A stretch of 15,298 nucleotides of DNA from DASSKW01 sp035701115 (GCA_035701115.1 DASSOA010000124.1:1-15298); one strand, 5' to 3'. Numbered from the stretch's first letter, positions 7,302-14,587 are shown. A program made the numbers and translations. The notes: generated by a model from the letters alone, not told the origin.

Positions 7302-8504
7302 ATGCCAGTATTTGCACTGATCGGCAAGGAATGGAAACTGCTGTTGCGCGACTGGCATGCACTCTTGCTGCTGTTCGCCATGCCTGCGGTGTTTATTCTG
7401 GTGATGTCCCTGGCATTGCAGGACCAGTTCGCGGCGCATCAACGCGTAAACATTCATTACTATCTGGTTGACGAGGATCAGAGTGCCGTGAGCCGGGCCC
7501 TGGTACAGCAACTTGACGACATGAAGGACTTCAGCGCGTTGCCTTCGGGTGCGCCGGTGGCGAAACTGCTTGATCTGGTGCGCAACGACCGGACACAATT
7601 TCTCGTGCGCATCCCGGCCGGCTTCGGCAAGGCCATGCTGACTGCCAGGCCATCGCAACTTGAGATGCGTGCGGGCCCGGGTGTCGAGCCCGCAATGTAT
7701 GAGCTGTTCGCGGCCGCGTTGCGAAGCGCGCTGGCGCACGTTTACCTGCGGCAACTGATGGCGCCGCTCGACACGCAACCGCCGGTGGCAGGGAGCGTGC
7801 CGGCGGAGGCTTCCGGGCTGTCCGTGGCCGACAAGCTGCTGAACGCGCAGTCGCTTTACCAGGCCGGCAGCGAGAACCAGCGTCCGTCTTCGGTGCAGCA
7901 GAATGTTCCGGCGTGGCTCCTGTTCGCGATGTTCTTTATCGCGATTCCATTATCGACAACCTGGGTCCAGGAACGGCAACAGGGCACTTACGCGCGGCTG
8001 CGCAGCATGGGGGTGCGGCCCGGGGATTTGCTGCTGGGCAAGCTGCTGCCGTATCTCGGCATCAATCTTCTGCAGGTGGCACTGATGCTGGCCATCGGCG
8101 TGTTCGTTGTACCCTTGCTCGGGGGTGGTCGTCTGGCTCTCGGTCACTCACCGCTGGCGCTGTGTCTCATGGCGCTGGCCGTGAGTTTCGCATCGGTTGC
8201 CTATGCGCTTCTGATTGCGAACATGGTGACTACCAGCGAGCAGGCCACCATTTTTACCGGCGTCGCCAACCTTTTGATGGCCGCCATCGGCGGTATCATG
8301 GTGCCGCGCTTTCTGATGCCTGCGGCGATGCAGACATTGAGTCAGTATTCGCCGATGGCCTGGGGACTGGAAGGGTTTCTGGATGTGTTCCTGCGCCAGG
8401 GCGGGCTTGGTGAGGTCGTGCCCGAAGCAGCGCGGCTGTTCGGTTTCGGTCTGATCTGCCTACTGGTCGCCGGCATACTGCTTGGTGCAAGACAGAGGAA
8501 ATAA
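7302..8504 (+). CDS. ABC-2 type permease
   Basis: 400-residue integral membrane exporter subunit of the YhhJ/YbhS type. One membrane helix near the N-terminus (LLLLFAMPAVFILVMSLAL) is followed by a long extracytoplasmic loop, about residues 45-200. Five hydrophobic helices then fill the C-terminal half, from WLLFAMFFIAIPLSTTWVQERQQGTYARLRSMG to LFGFGLICLLVAGILLGA. The ERQQGTYARLRSMGV segment is the coupling-helix region typical of ABC-2 permeases. The PMAWGLEGFLDVFLRQG motif near the end is also family-typical. GAGGGA at 7287-7292 lies 9 nt before the ATG. With the ATPase just upstream it should form a 2+2 exporter; no membrane-fusion protein or outer-membrane channel gene is present. The substrate is inferred to be the cluster lipid. 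Confidence 0.92.
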   Translation: MPVFALIGKEWKLLLRDWHALLLLFAMPAVFILVMSLALQDQFAAHQRVNIHYYLVDEDQSAVSRALVQQLDDMKDFSALPSGAPVAKLLDLVRNDRTQFLVRIPAGFGKAMLTARPSQLEMRAGPGVEPAMYELFAAALRSALAHVYLRQLMAPLDTQPPVAGSVPAEASGLSVADKLLNAQSLYQAGSENQRPSSVQQNVPAWLLFAMFFIAIPLSTTWVQERQQGTYARLRSMGVRPGDLLLGKLLPYLGINLLQVALMLAIGVFVVPLLGGGRLALGHSPLALCLMALAVSFASVAYALLIANMVTTSEQATIFTGVANLLMAAIGGIMVPRFLMPAAMQTLSQYSPMAWGLEGFLDVFLRQGGLGEVVPEAARLFGFGLICLLVAGILLGARQRK

Positions 8505-8510
8505 GCGATC

Positions 8511-8771
8511 ATGAACAGAGACCAGCTCAAGCTTGAACTCAAGCAGCTGATCATTCGCGAATGCGAAAAGAACCTGAGTCCGGATCAGATCGCCGACGAT
8601 GCCATTCTGATCGGAAGCGAAGGTCATCTGGCGCTTGATTCTCTTGACGCACTGCAGATCGCGCTTGCCGTCAAACAGCAATACGGCAAACGCATTGACG
8701 GCAACAACCAGACACGCGCCGCGCTGACCTCGGTCAACACGCTGGCGGATTTCATTCTGTCGGACAGCTGA
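8511..8771 (+). CDS. Acyl carrier protein
   Basis: 86-residue carrier protein that holds acyl intermediates on a 4'-phosphopantetheine arm. The attachment serine is Ser44 in LALDSLDALQIA, the usual (G/L)xDSL(D/E) context with an acidic residue before the serine and hydrophobic helix II after it. The length and helix pattern match type II ACPs, but the sequence GSEGHLALDSLDALQIALAVKQQYGKRI is not that of the primary fatty-acid AcpP, so it is likely dedicated to this locus. It is reminiscent of ACPs in aryl-polyene and dialkylresorcinol clusters. AGAGGA lies about 11 nt before the ATG, inside the end of the permease gene. The next gene, a ketosynthase, starts within 8 bp of its stop. No phosphopantetheinyl transferase is encoded in the window, so activation would rely on a gene elsewhere. 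Confidence 0.92.
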   Translation: MNRDQLKLELKQLIIRECEKNLSPDQIADDAILIGSEGHLALDSLDALQIALAVKQQYGKRIDGNNQTRAALTSVNTLADFILSDS

Positions 8772-8778
8772 ATTGCCT

Positions 8779-9930
8779 ATGCCTGGTGTCTATGTTCGCG
8801 GCATGGGGTTGAGCTGTGCACTCGGCAACGATGTGGAAAGCAGCGTGGCGGCACTGTCCGGCAGTGTGGCTGCGCCGGCCGAAGTGCGGCTGGAACAGGG
8901 AGCAGAACGGGTTTGCGTGCCGTTTTACCGGATGCCGGATCACGCCGAACTAACCGACCCGGCTCGCTTTGCCAGGATTCTTTCGCAGGTCGTGTGTGCT
9001 GCCGTTGCGCAGGCCGGGCTGACGTATGTCGAGGTCAGCCGCTTGCCGGTGTTTGTGGGCTCGTCCTGCTTTTCCATCGGGCTCTCGGAGCTGGAATTCG
9101 AAACCGAACTCAATTACGCGCCCGAACAGGCGATTCCCATGCCGATGTGCGGGTATCAGGACATTGCAAACATGGCGCGGCACGCCGTCGGTTGCGACGG
9201 TGAAACATTCACCTACAACACGGCCTGCACTTCTTCGGCGAACGCGCTGCTCGGCGCGGCACGCATGCTGCAACTGGGATGGTATCGTCATGCGCTCGTC
9301 ATCGGCGCGGAATTGTTCAATCGCACCACGCTGTGCGGATTTGCCGGCTTGCAGCTGGTCGCGGACAAACTGCGGCCGTTTGACGCCGGGCGTAACGGCA
9401 TTGTGTTGGGCGAAGGTGTCGGAGCGATCCTGTTGTCGTCGCAACCCGACGGCGCCGCTGGCTTGCGCCTGGTCGGCGGCGCCAGCAACTGTGATACCTC
9501 AAGCGTGACCACTGCAAACCCGGACGGCGGCACCGTGGCTGCGGTATTGCACACGGCGCTTCGCAATGCAGGCATGGAACCCGCGGCGATACAGGGTATC
9601 AAGGCCCACGGCACGGCGACACCCAGCGGCGACACCGCCGAGGCCAGAGGGTTGCAAAAGGTTTTCCCGAAGTTACCACCGGTGACGGTGCTCAAGCCGT
9701 ATCTTGGTCACACGCTTGGCGCGTGCGGTGTCATTGAGTTGATTCTGTTCGGCAGCGCATTGCGCCGCAGGTTTCTGCCGGCAACACCGGGATTTGAAAT
9801 TGTTGATCCTGATCTGGGCGTTCATCCGCTGACACGACCGGAACCGGCGCGAGCGGGCACTTATCTGCTGAATTATTTCGGCTTTGGCGGTAACAATACC
9901 GTGCTGGTGCTGGAGCATGGCGCGTCATGA
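8779..9930 (+). CDS. Beta-ketoacyl-ACP synthase, KAS I/II type
   Basis: 383-residue condensing enzyme that extends ACP-bound acyl chains by decarboxylative Claisen condensation. The full Cys-His-His set is present: Cys150 in NTACTSSANA, His277 in KAHGTATPSGD and His311 in LGHTLGACG. The C-terminus has the usual NYFGFGGNN glycine loop. The second motif differs from the commonest HGTGTPLND, suggesting a specialised clade rather than housekeeping FabF. I use ATG 8779; a TTG at 8773 in frame is equally placed relative to the GGACAG sequence and would add two residues. The gene follows the ACP almost without gap, and its stop overlaps the next start as ATGA. It should act as a heterodimer with the following shortened synthase-like protein, by analogy with ketosynthase/chain-length-factor pairs; that pairing is inferred. 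Confidence 0.92.
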   Translation: MPGVYVRGMGLSCALGNDVESSVAALSGSVAAPAEVRLEQGAERVCVPFYRMPDHAELTDPARFARILSQVVCAAVAQAGLTYVEVSRLPVFVGSSCFSIGLSELEFETELNYAPEQAIPMPMCGYQDIANMARHAVGCDGETFTYNTACTSSANALLGAARMLQLGWYRHALVIGAELFNRTTLCGFAGLQLVADKLRPFDAGRNGIVLGEGVGAILLSSQPDGAAGLRLVGGASNCDTSSVTTANPDGGTVAAVLHTALRNAGMEPAAIQGIKAHGTATPSGDTAEARGLQKVFPKLPPVTVLKPYLGHTLGACGVIELILFGSALRRRFLPATPGFEIVDPDLGVHPLTRPEPARAGTYLLNYFGFGGNNTVLVLEHGAS

Positions 9931-10790
9931 TCAGGATTACGTCCGCCGCGCATTATTTTCAGCCGCTTGCAGACGGCGATTCATTACCGTCACTCGACGA
10001 CGAATTGAAGCCGCTGTGTCGCGAGAATTTCCGTCGCATTGACCGCTTCATACAACTGGCCCTGCTGGGGTCTGGACGCTGTGTCGCCGGGCAGACCCTG
10101 CAACCGGATTGCGCAATCTATCTCGGTTCGGGGCTCGGTCCGATCGGCAACAATATTACGACGCAGGAACAGCTGATCCGGGATCGCGAAATTCCAAAGC
10201 CGTTCAATTTCATCAACACGCTGGGGAGCAGTGCCGGTTTCTATGTCGCACGCAATCTGGGTTTGAGCGGACAGAATATTTTCATTTCAAGGCGGGGCGA
10301 AAGCACAGCCGCCGTGCTGAGTGCTGCGCTGGCGGATCTGGCGGCAGGTAACGCGCATCAGGCACTGGTAGGTGTGGTCGAGGAGGCAACGTTTCCACTC
10401 GCCGCGCATCGTCTGCGCCAGGGCCTGGCGGCAGACATGCCGGTAGCCGAAGGCAGCCACTGGTTGCTGTTGCAGGCCGGCGGCGACATAGGCGGGGAAT
10501 TGCAGTTGCTGCGCTTTGATGAATTCGCCGGACTCCAGGATTACCTGACACCACGCTGGTGCCGCGAGGATATTCTGTGCTGCGGCGCCGAGGTGAGCGC
10601 GGAATGTGCTGACATTCTGTATCACTCGCTGCCGGACTGTGTATTGCCGGATCCGCAGCAGGCATTTCATGACAGTCAGGCGGCAGCCTGGATCACGGAA
10701 TTTGTGACGTCGAGCGACGGTGGCGGCAACCTCTATCTGGTGACCGGAAACGAGACCCGGGGCTGGGCACTATTTCACTGCAACGCGTAA
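9927..10790 (+). CDS. Shortened, catalytically dead ketosynthase-like protein (chain-length-factor-like)
   Basis: 287 residues. The front half follows the ketosynthase fold (CAIYLGSGLGPIGNN, PFNFINTLGSSAGFYVARNLGLSG, HQALVGVVEEA), and the rest can be laid over the preceding enzyme only with large deletions. By eye, the catalytic Cys is lost (FISRRGESTAAVLSAA in place of YNTACTSSANALLGAA). The first His becomes Cys (ILCCGAE in place of IKAHGTA), and the second His becomes Asp (FHDSQAAAWITEF in place of LGHTLGACGVIEL). This fits the short beta-ketoacyl synthase-like 'chain length factor' proteins found in aryl-polyene-type clusters. The ATG overlaps the preceding stop by 4 bp, with GGAG 11 nt upstream, so the two are coupled and may form a heterodimer. 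Its last 21 bp overlap the 3' end of the convergent BtrH-like gene. It could instead be a decaying duplicate, but the intact frame and coupling argue for function. Confidence 0.83.
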   Translation: MIRITSAAHYFQPLADGDSLPSLDDELKPLCRENFRRIDRFIQLALLGSGRCVAGQTLQPDCAIYLGSGLGPIGNNITTQEQLIRDREIPKPFNFINTLGSSAGFYVARNLGLSGQNIFISRRGESTAAVLSAALADLAAGNAHQALVGVVEEATFPLAAHRLRQGLAADMPVAEGSHWLLLQAGGDIGGELQLLRFDEFAGLQDYLTPRWCREDILCCGAEVSAECADILYHSLPDCVLPDPQQAFHDSQAAAWITEFVTSSDGGGNLYLVTGNETRGWALFHCNA

Positions 10791-11789
10791 CTGGCGGTAT
10801 ATCGCCTCTTCTTCGTCTGCACAATGCAGCAGTTCCCTGGCGAGCAAGTCATAATCCATCGGCATCCGGTCCTTGCACATCTTGGCGGCATGCAGCGCGA
10901 ATCGCCGCCATTCGTCACCAACCGCGGTCAGTTGTTCGGATATCACCTTCAATTGCGGTGTGTCGAGCAGCACGGCCGCTTCCTGCAGGAACGAAGCGTA
11001 CAGAAACCGGAAACCGGCGCCGCCGGTGCCGATTTCCTCCTGCATGCGCACGATGTGTCCGAGCAGCAGTTTGTTCCGGTGCGTTGCATCCGGATTGAGC
11101 CGGCGAATCTTTTTCGCCACGGTGCGGATACCGCGTACACCCAGAATGGGAACCGGTGTGTAGAGCATCATGCCGGTTGTAAAACGGATTGCGCTGCGTA
11201 CCGCGCCGGCCAGATCGGGTTGCGCGGGCACGAATTCAGGATAGTAGAGCAATCCCTTGGGTGCCAGCACGCCACGCGTGAAGCGCGCTTTTTTCAGGGC
11301 TTCGGCTTCGCACTCGACCAGGATGTCGATGACCGGATCGCTGATTAGGTAGTTGTTGCCGCGTTTCCCGTATACCACCAGATTGTGCGCATTGAAATGA
11401 AAACGCATGTCGGGCGGAAAGTAAGTGAGCCAGTACGCGGAGGTCTGAATGCCGACCACGCGGCCTTCCGTCAGATAGCCATCCAGCGCCGCCATGCCGG
11501 CATCGGGGTCCCTGAAGCGCTCAAAGTGCATGCGGATACCGAGGCGCCGGGTGAGGCCGCGGATCACGTGGCCGGGCGGCATCCGGTAGGCGAACATCGG
11601 CAAGCCGCCAAATTTGAGGAACGGCAGATACGCGTAGCTCAATGCGGCGGAAATCCCGAATGCCATCGGTTCCGACAGGTGCAGATTGGCGTGACGCAAC
11701 AGCGAGGAAATTGCGCCGCTTTCGCAATGCGCGCTTTGCTGGTGATCGAACGGAATCTCGACATGGTCGAGCGGGGTAACGGCGTTCAC
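10770..11789 (-). CDS. BtrH-like acyltransferase (BtrH N-terminal domain + C-terminal domain)
   Basis: 339 residues related to BtrH, the enzyme that moves the side chain from an acyl carrier protein to ribostamycin in butirosin synthesis. The N-terminal half has the HCESGA motif (His21-Cys22) near the start, then FHFNAHNLVVYGKRGNNYLISDP, which resembles the His...Asp-Pro pattern of papain/C39-like folds. Cys22, His135 and Asp151 are the candidate triad. The C-terminal part, about residues 185-339, is helical, as in the DUF4872-type tail seen in relatives. It starts at a GTG (11787-11789) overlapping the stop of the preceding gene by 4 bp (GTGA), without a convincing ribosome binding site, so translation is probably coupled. 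It is the last gene of the darA-darB operon. With an ACP encoded in the facing operon, transfer of an acyl group from that ACP to an unknown acceptor is the natural reading; the acceptor is unknown. Confidence 0.82.
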   Translation of the reverse strand: MNAVTPLDHVEIPFDHQQSAHCESGAISSLLRHANLHLSEPMAFGISAALSYAYLPFLKFGGLPMFAYRMPPGHVIRGLTRRLGIRMHFERFRDPDAGMAALDGYLTEGRVVGIQTSAYWLTYFPPDMRFHFNAHNLVVYGKRGNNYLISDPVIDILVECEAEALKKARFTRGVLAPKGLLYYPEFVPAQPDLAGAVRSAIRFTTGMMLYTPVPILGVRGIRTVAKKIRRLNPDATHRNKLLLGHIVRMQEEIGTGGAGFRFLYASFLQEAAVLLDTPQLKVISEQLTAVGDEWRRFALHAAKMCKDRMPMDYDLLARELLHCADEEEAIYRQLRVAVK

Positions 11790-12190
11790 GGCTGGTCGGG
11801 CAGAGTATCGAGTTGTTCCGGGCTTTTGCCAAGCGCGTCTGCATATCGCAACCGGCGCGCGGACGACAGCTTCGCGAATGCGCCCGGCTTCAGGTCACGG
11901 CGCACGCGCCATTTGAAATAGCCGGTGCTTTGTGCCAGCAGTACCAGGTCCATGCGTTCCCGGTACATGTGATATTCAAGCGTTGACGCGAGTCCCCGGC
12001 GCGCGCGCTGCCAGGCATCTTTCGCCTGTTGTTCGTATTCGGCAATGGCCTGTTCCAGTACGATTTCCTCTGCATCCCAGCCGTTACAGGGTGCTTTCAC
12101 GTAATGCCCACGATCGTCCACTGCATACAGCACCTTGCTGTGACCCATGAAGGCCTTCGCGTTGTGCTGTGGAACGTCATCGCGCTTCAT
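11786..12190 (-). CDS. Small uncharacterised protein between darB and the BtrH-like gene
   Basis: 134 residues, no domain recognised. It begins MKRDDVPQHNAKAFMGHSKVLYAVDDRGHY and continues with a helical, charged middle (EEIVLEQAIAEYEQQAKDAWQRARRGL, then LEYHMYRERMDLVLLAQSTGYFKWRVRRDLKP). There is no signal peptide and no membrane segment; a small soluble, mostly alpha-helical protein is expected. A single cysteine is present (APCNGW). The ATG is 6 bp after the darB stop and its own stop overlaps the BtrH-like GTG by 4 bp, so it is firmly built into the operon. A binding partner or accessory of the BtrH-like acyltransferase is my guess from this coupling, not from any motif. Confidence 0.82.
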   Translation of the reverse strand: MKRDDVPQHNAKAFMGHSKVLYAVDDRGHYVKAPCNGWDAEEIVLEQAIAEYEQQAKDAWQRARRGLASTLEYHMYRERMDLVLLAQSTGYFKWRVRRDLKPGAFAKLSSARRLRYADALGKSPEQLDTLPDQP

Positions 12191-12196
12191 GGCTGG

Positions 12197-13369
12197 TTAC
12201 CGACCGGTATTGCCGTTTGCATCGCACACGGTCAGGTGAATCCAGGCGGTGTTGAAGCGGCCGCTTTCCGGCACGTAGCACAACAGGCGGTGGCCTGGTC
12301 TGAGTTTGCCTGAGCGAAACAGTTCTTCCATGATGATGTAAATTGACGCTGCGCCGGTGTTGCCCTTGGTATAGAGGTTGGTAAACCAGCGCTCGAACGG
12401 AATGTCGAAACCGGCCTTGAGCATGTGCTCGCGCACCTTGTCGCGGAAATAATGCGACGAATAGTGGGGCAGGAAGAAATCAATCTCATCCGCCTTGAGA
12501 TGCTTGAGCCGCGCAATGTCGCGCAGCGGGCGCTCGACGGTGTAATGCATCACGTGCTCGTTGAGCTGCTTGACGTCCTGTTTGAGCGTGAACACGGAAC
12601 GCTGCGCCCACTCGGCGGGTTCATAGGCCGGCCAGCCCTTGAGGCTGCCGTCTTCGAGTTTTTCCGCACCGCCGTACATGCAGGCCGGTTGCTCGTTGGC
12701 GTAAGAGCGCTCCGTGATCCAGTCGATGCGCAGCGACAGGCCTTCCGGTGCCGGTTGCGGTTCGATCAGTGCCGCGCCTGCGCCGTCCGACAGCATCCAG
12801 CGGATGAAATCCTTCTGAAAGGCGAGAATGCCGTTGCTCTCAAGCGCCTGTATCTGGGCGTCACTTTCCGGCTGGAAATTGCGCGCATGCATGACCACCG
12901 ACGGCGTTTCGGAACCGGCGCTGACCGCATGCTGGAACTCGCCGTTGGCGACGCCATACATCGCGTATTTCATGGCGGCGGTGCTGCTGATGCAGACGCC
13001 GGAGGTAAACACGTTTTCGCAGGGCGGAATGCCGAGCTCACCGTGCACCATGTTGGTGTGGCTCGGCACCAGCTGATCGGCAAACGTGGTGCCGCATGCG
13101 AGCAAATCAATCTGATCCAGTTTGAAATGGCCGTTGGCGAGGCCGCGAATCGCCGCAGCCGTCAGCTGCGCGTTGGTGAGCGTGGGGCGGCCGGTTGCGG
13201 GATCAATCACATAATGACGTGACTTGATGCCGTTGGAGCGCAGGATGATGCGGCGCGCGCGCGACGGCTGGCCGTTCACCATGCCGAGCACGGTTTCCAT
13301 TTCGTCGTTGCCGATCGGGGCGTTGGGCAGGTATGCCGAGAGGTTGGTGATGTATGCCTGGCCTGTCAT
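12197..13369 (-). CDS. darB: KAS III-type ketosynthase, DarB-like (cyclohexanedione/resorcinol-forming)
   Basis: 390-residue thiolase-fold enzyme of the ketoacyl synthase III branch. The Cys-His-Asn triad is complete: Cys126 in TSGVCISSTAAMKYA, His302 in FFLPHYSSHYF and Asn337 in YTKGNTGAASIY. FabH proteins are about 320 residues, so this one is longer, as DarB proteins are. DarB is known to join two fatty acyl thioesters, one a beta-ketoacyl, and close a 1,3-cyclohexanedione ring, which a second step turns into a 2,5-dialkylresorcinol. The neighbouring darA-like gene, with a 12-bp gap, is the strongest support for this subfamily call over FabH or OleA. The ATG at 13367-13369 puts the protein start at the first KAS III strand (AYITNLSAYLPN). 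A plausible beta-ketoacyl supplier is the ACP/ketosynthase set in the facing operon. Confidence 0.85.
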   Translation of the reverse strand: MTGQAYITNLSAYLPNAPIGNDEMETVLGMVNGQPSRARRIILRSNGIKSRHYVIDPATGRPTLTNAQLTAAAIRGLANGHFKLDQIDLLACGTTFADQLVPSHTNMVHGELGIPPCENVFTSGVCISSTAAMKYAMYGVANGEFQHAVSAGSETPSVVMHARNFQPESDAQIQALESNGILAFQKDFIRWMLSDGAGAALIEPQPAPEGLSLRIDWITERSYANEQPACMYGGAEKLEDGSLKGWPAYEPAEWAQRSVFTLKQDVKQLNEHVMHYTVERPLRDIARLKHLKADEIDFFLPHYSSHYFRDKVREHMLKAGFDIPFERWFTNLYTKGNTGAASIYIIMEELFRSGKLRPGHRLLCYVPESGRFNTAWIHLTVCDANGNTGR

Positions 13370-13381
13370 GCGAAGTCCGGT

Positions 13382-14311
13382 TCAATTTCCTGAAGGTTGG
13401 CTGAAATACGCCTGCTGCGCCGCGATGCGTCTGCGCATGAGCGGCGCCGCCAGCGTTTTGAGCAGGGCGCTGATCGGCAGCACAGTAATGAGCAGCGCAA
13501 TCAGAAACACGATATAGATCATGACCACGGGCTGCCGCTGCAGGCTGCCCTGCTTGCCCAGCGCGCGCAATAATTTTCCCCAGGCGAGAAAGCTGCGGCG
13601 GGCCGCTTTTTCAGTCGCAATCAGGTGGGTGTTCACCTTGACGGCGCCGAGGCCGCGCAACAGATCAACGTCCAGCGGATGGCCCTCACGCAAGGCAGCG
13701 ACGATGCGTTCGCCGAAGCGGCGGCTGGCCGCGATCTGCTCCGGCTTGACGCCGGCGCGCGGAATCAGCCCGCCCAGCATCGGACCGCGATTGCCGGTCA
13801 GCATCCATAATGGCGTTGCCAGGAAGCTGCCCACCGATCCGGCTTCGTCCACCAGCACCACGTTGCCGATCAGCCGGGCGCCGGCGGCCGCCAGCAATTC
13901 CTTGGTACGTTCCTGGGCCATCAGCCACATGTCGCGGCAGGCGATGACCGTGACCACCGGCGTGTCCCTGAGCACGGCTTTGGCAACCGGATCTTTCAGG
14001 AATGCAGTGGTAGGCAGGGATGGCGACAGAAACCAGACCTGATAGGCAAGGATCACCAGATCGAAGCGCTCGCCGGGGTCGAGTCCCAGCGGTTCCAGCG
14101 CGGGTGGATCGAGATAGATCGCCTCGGGAAACGTGTCGAAGAACCGCAGGATCGGCCAAGGAAACGGGTAGGGCGCACGGCAACGCAACACGATGTGACG
14201 GACTTGCACATCGGCTGATTCGTCCAGCGGGGCAGCCAGATGTTTGACTACCTCTGTGAGCTGGCCGCTCGGCGACGCGTAGTGGACCACCAGGATTTTT
14301 TTGGCACTCAT
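13382..14311 (-). CDS. darA: DarA-like dialkylresorcinol condensing/aromatising enzyme, flavodoxin-like
   Basis: 309 residues. The N-terminus KKILVVHYASPSGQLTEVV is a first strand plus phosphate loop of the flavodoxin type, where a flavin phosphate would sit; DVQVRHIVLRC, FDLVILAYQVWFLSPSLP and TPVVTVIACRDMWLMAQE fit the following strands. Proteins named DarA accompany DarB in dialkylresorcinol pathways and are thought to oxidise the cyclohexanedione ring to the aromatic resorcinol. A strongly hydrophobic stretch near the end (residues about 262-284, VVMIYIVFLIALLITVLPIS) followed by basic residues (MRRRI) suggests membrane attachment. I use the ATG at 14309-14311 since it places the first strand at the N-terminus. 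A TTG at 14345-14347 in frame has a better ribosome binding site (GAGGG) and would add 12 residues. It is first in the minus-strand operon. Confidence 0.82.
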   Translation of the reverse strand: MSAKKILVVHYASPSGQLTEVVKHLAAPLDESADVQVRHIVLRCRAPYPFPWPILRFFDTFPEAIYLDPPALEPLGLDPGERFDLVILAYQVWFLSPSLPTTAFLKDPVAKAVLRDTPVVTVIACRDMWLMAQERTKELLAAAGARLIGNVVLVDEAGSVGSFLATPLWMLTGNRGPMLGGLIPRAGVKPEQIAASRRFGERIVAALREGHPLDVDLLRGLGAVKVNTHLIATEKAARRSFLAWGKLLRALGKQGSLQRQPVVMIYIVFLIALLITVLPISALLKTLAAPLMRRRIAAQQAYFSQPSGN

Positions 14312-14439
14312 AACAACCGGTTTTCGTGATCCCTGAGTAGCAGGCAATTGGGCCCTCAGCCCGCCGGCGGCCGGGTCTAGGCGCCGGTCTCGCCGTGGTG
14401 GTTATCATCGCACACCCCGACATAATTCTGTAACAAAAT

Positions 14440-14453
14440 CCGCCATTTGGCGG
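14440..14453. repeat. Short inverted repeat upstream of darA
   Basis: CCGCCATTTGGCGG is a perfect 6-bp inverted repeat around TT, about 130 bp upstream of the darA start. On the minus strand it is followed by TTTTGTT, so it could act as a weak terminator, but a far better terminator lies just before it (14531-14567) for the only gene reading this way. An operator for the darA operon is an equally possible reading. The rest of the 276-bp gap (14312-14587) holds no gene that I can support. Confidence 0.35.
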
Positions 14454-14530
14454 GATCGATGCCGGAATGCAGGGAACATGCGCCCCCATGCTCGTGGGCG
14501 GCGCGAGGCTGGCGGCGTTTCGCGGGTCGG

Positions 14531-14567
14531 AAAAAAGAAGGCGTTGCCGTCAGCTGGCGGCAACGCC
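14531..14567 (-). terminator. Rho-independent terminator of the fasciclin gene
   Basis: Read on the minus strand, GGCGTTGCCG (plus-strand 14558-14567) pairs perfectly with CGGCAACGCC (plus-strand 14540-14549) around an 8-nt loop. It is followed at once by TTCTTTTTT (plus-strand 14531-14539). A 10-bp GC-rich stem plus U-tract, 20 bp after the fasciclin stop codon, is a textbook intrinsic terminator. It separates that gene from the darA operon downstream on the same strand. Confidence 0.92.
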
Positions 14568-14587
14568 TGGTGGTCAGGCGGGTCTTT

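Noticed and set aside
8773..9930. Housekeeping FabF/FabB assignment for the ketosynthase
   Set aside because: The catalytic residues fit, but the HGTATPSGD motif, the dead partner gene and the ABC/ACP context argue for a specialised enzyme. There are no fabD, fabG or fabH-type neighbours.
12197..13369. FabH or OleA assignment for the KAS III-type gene
   Set aside because: It is longer than FabH, and the immediate darA-like neighbour supports DarB. OleA loci would carry oleB, oleC and oleD, which are absent.
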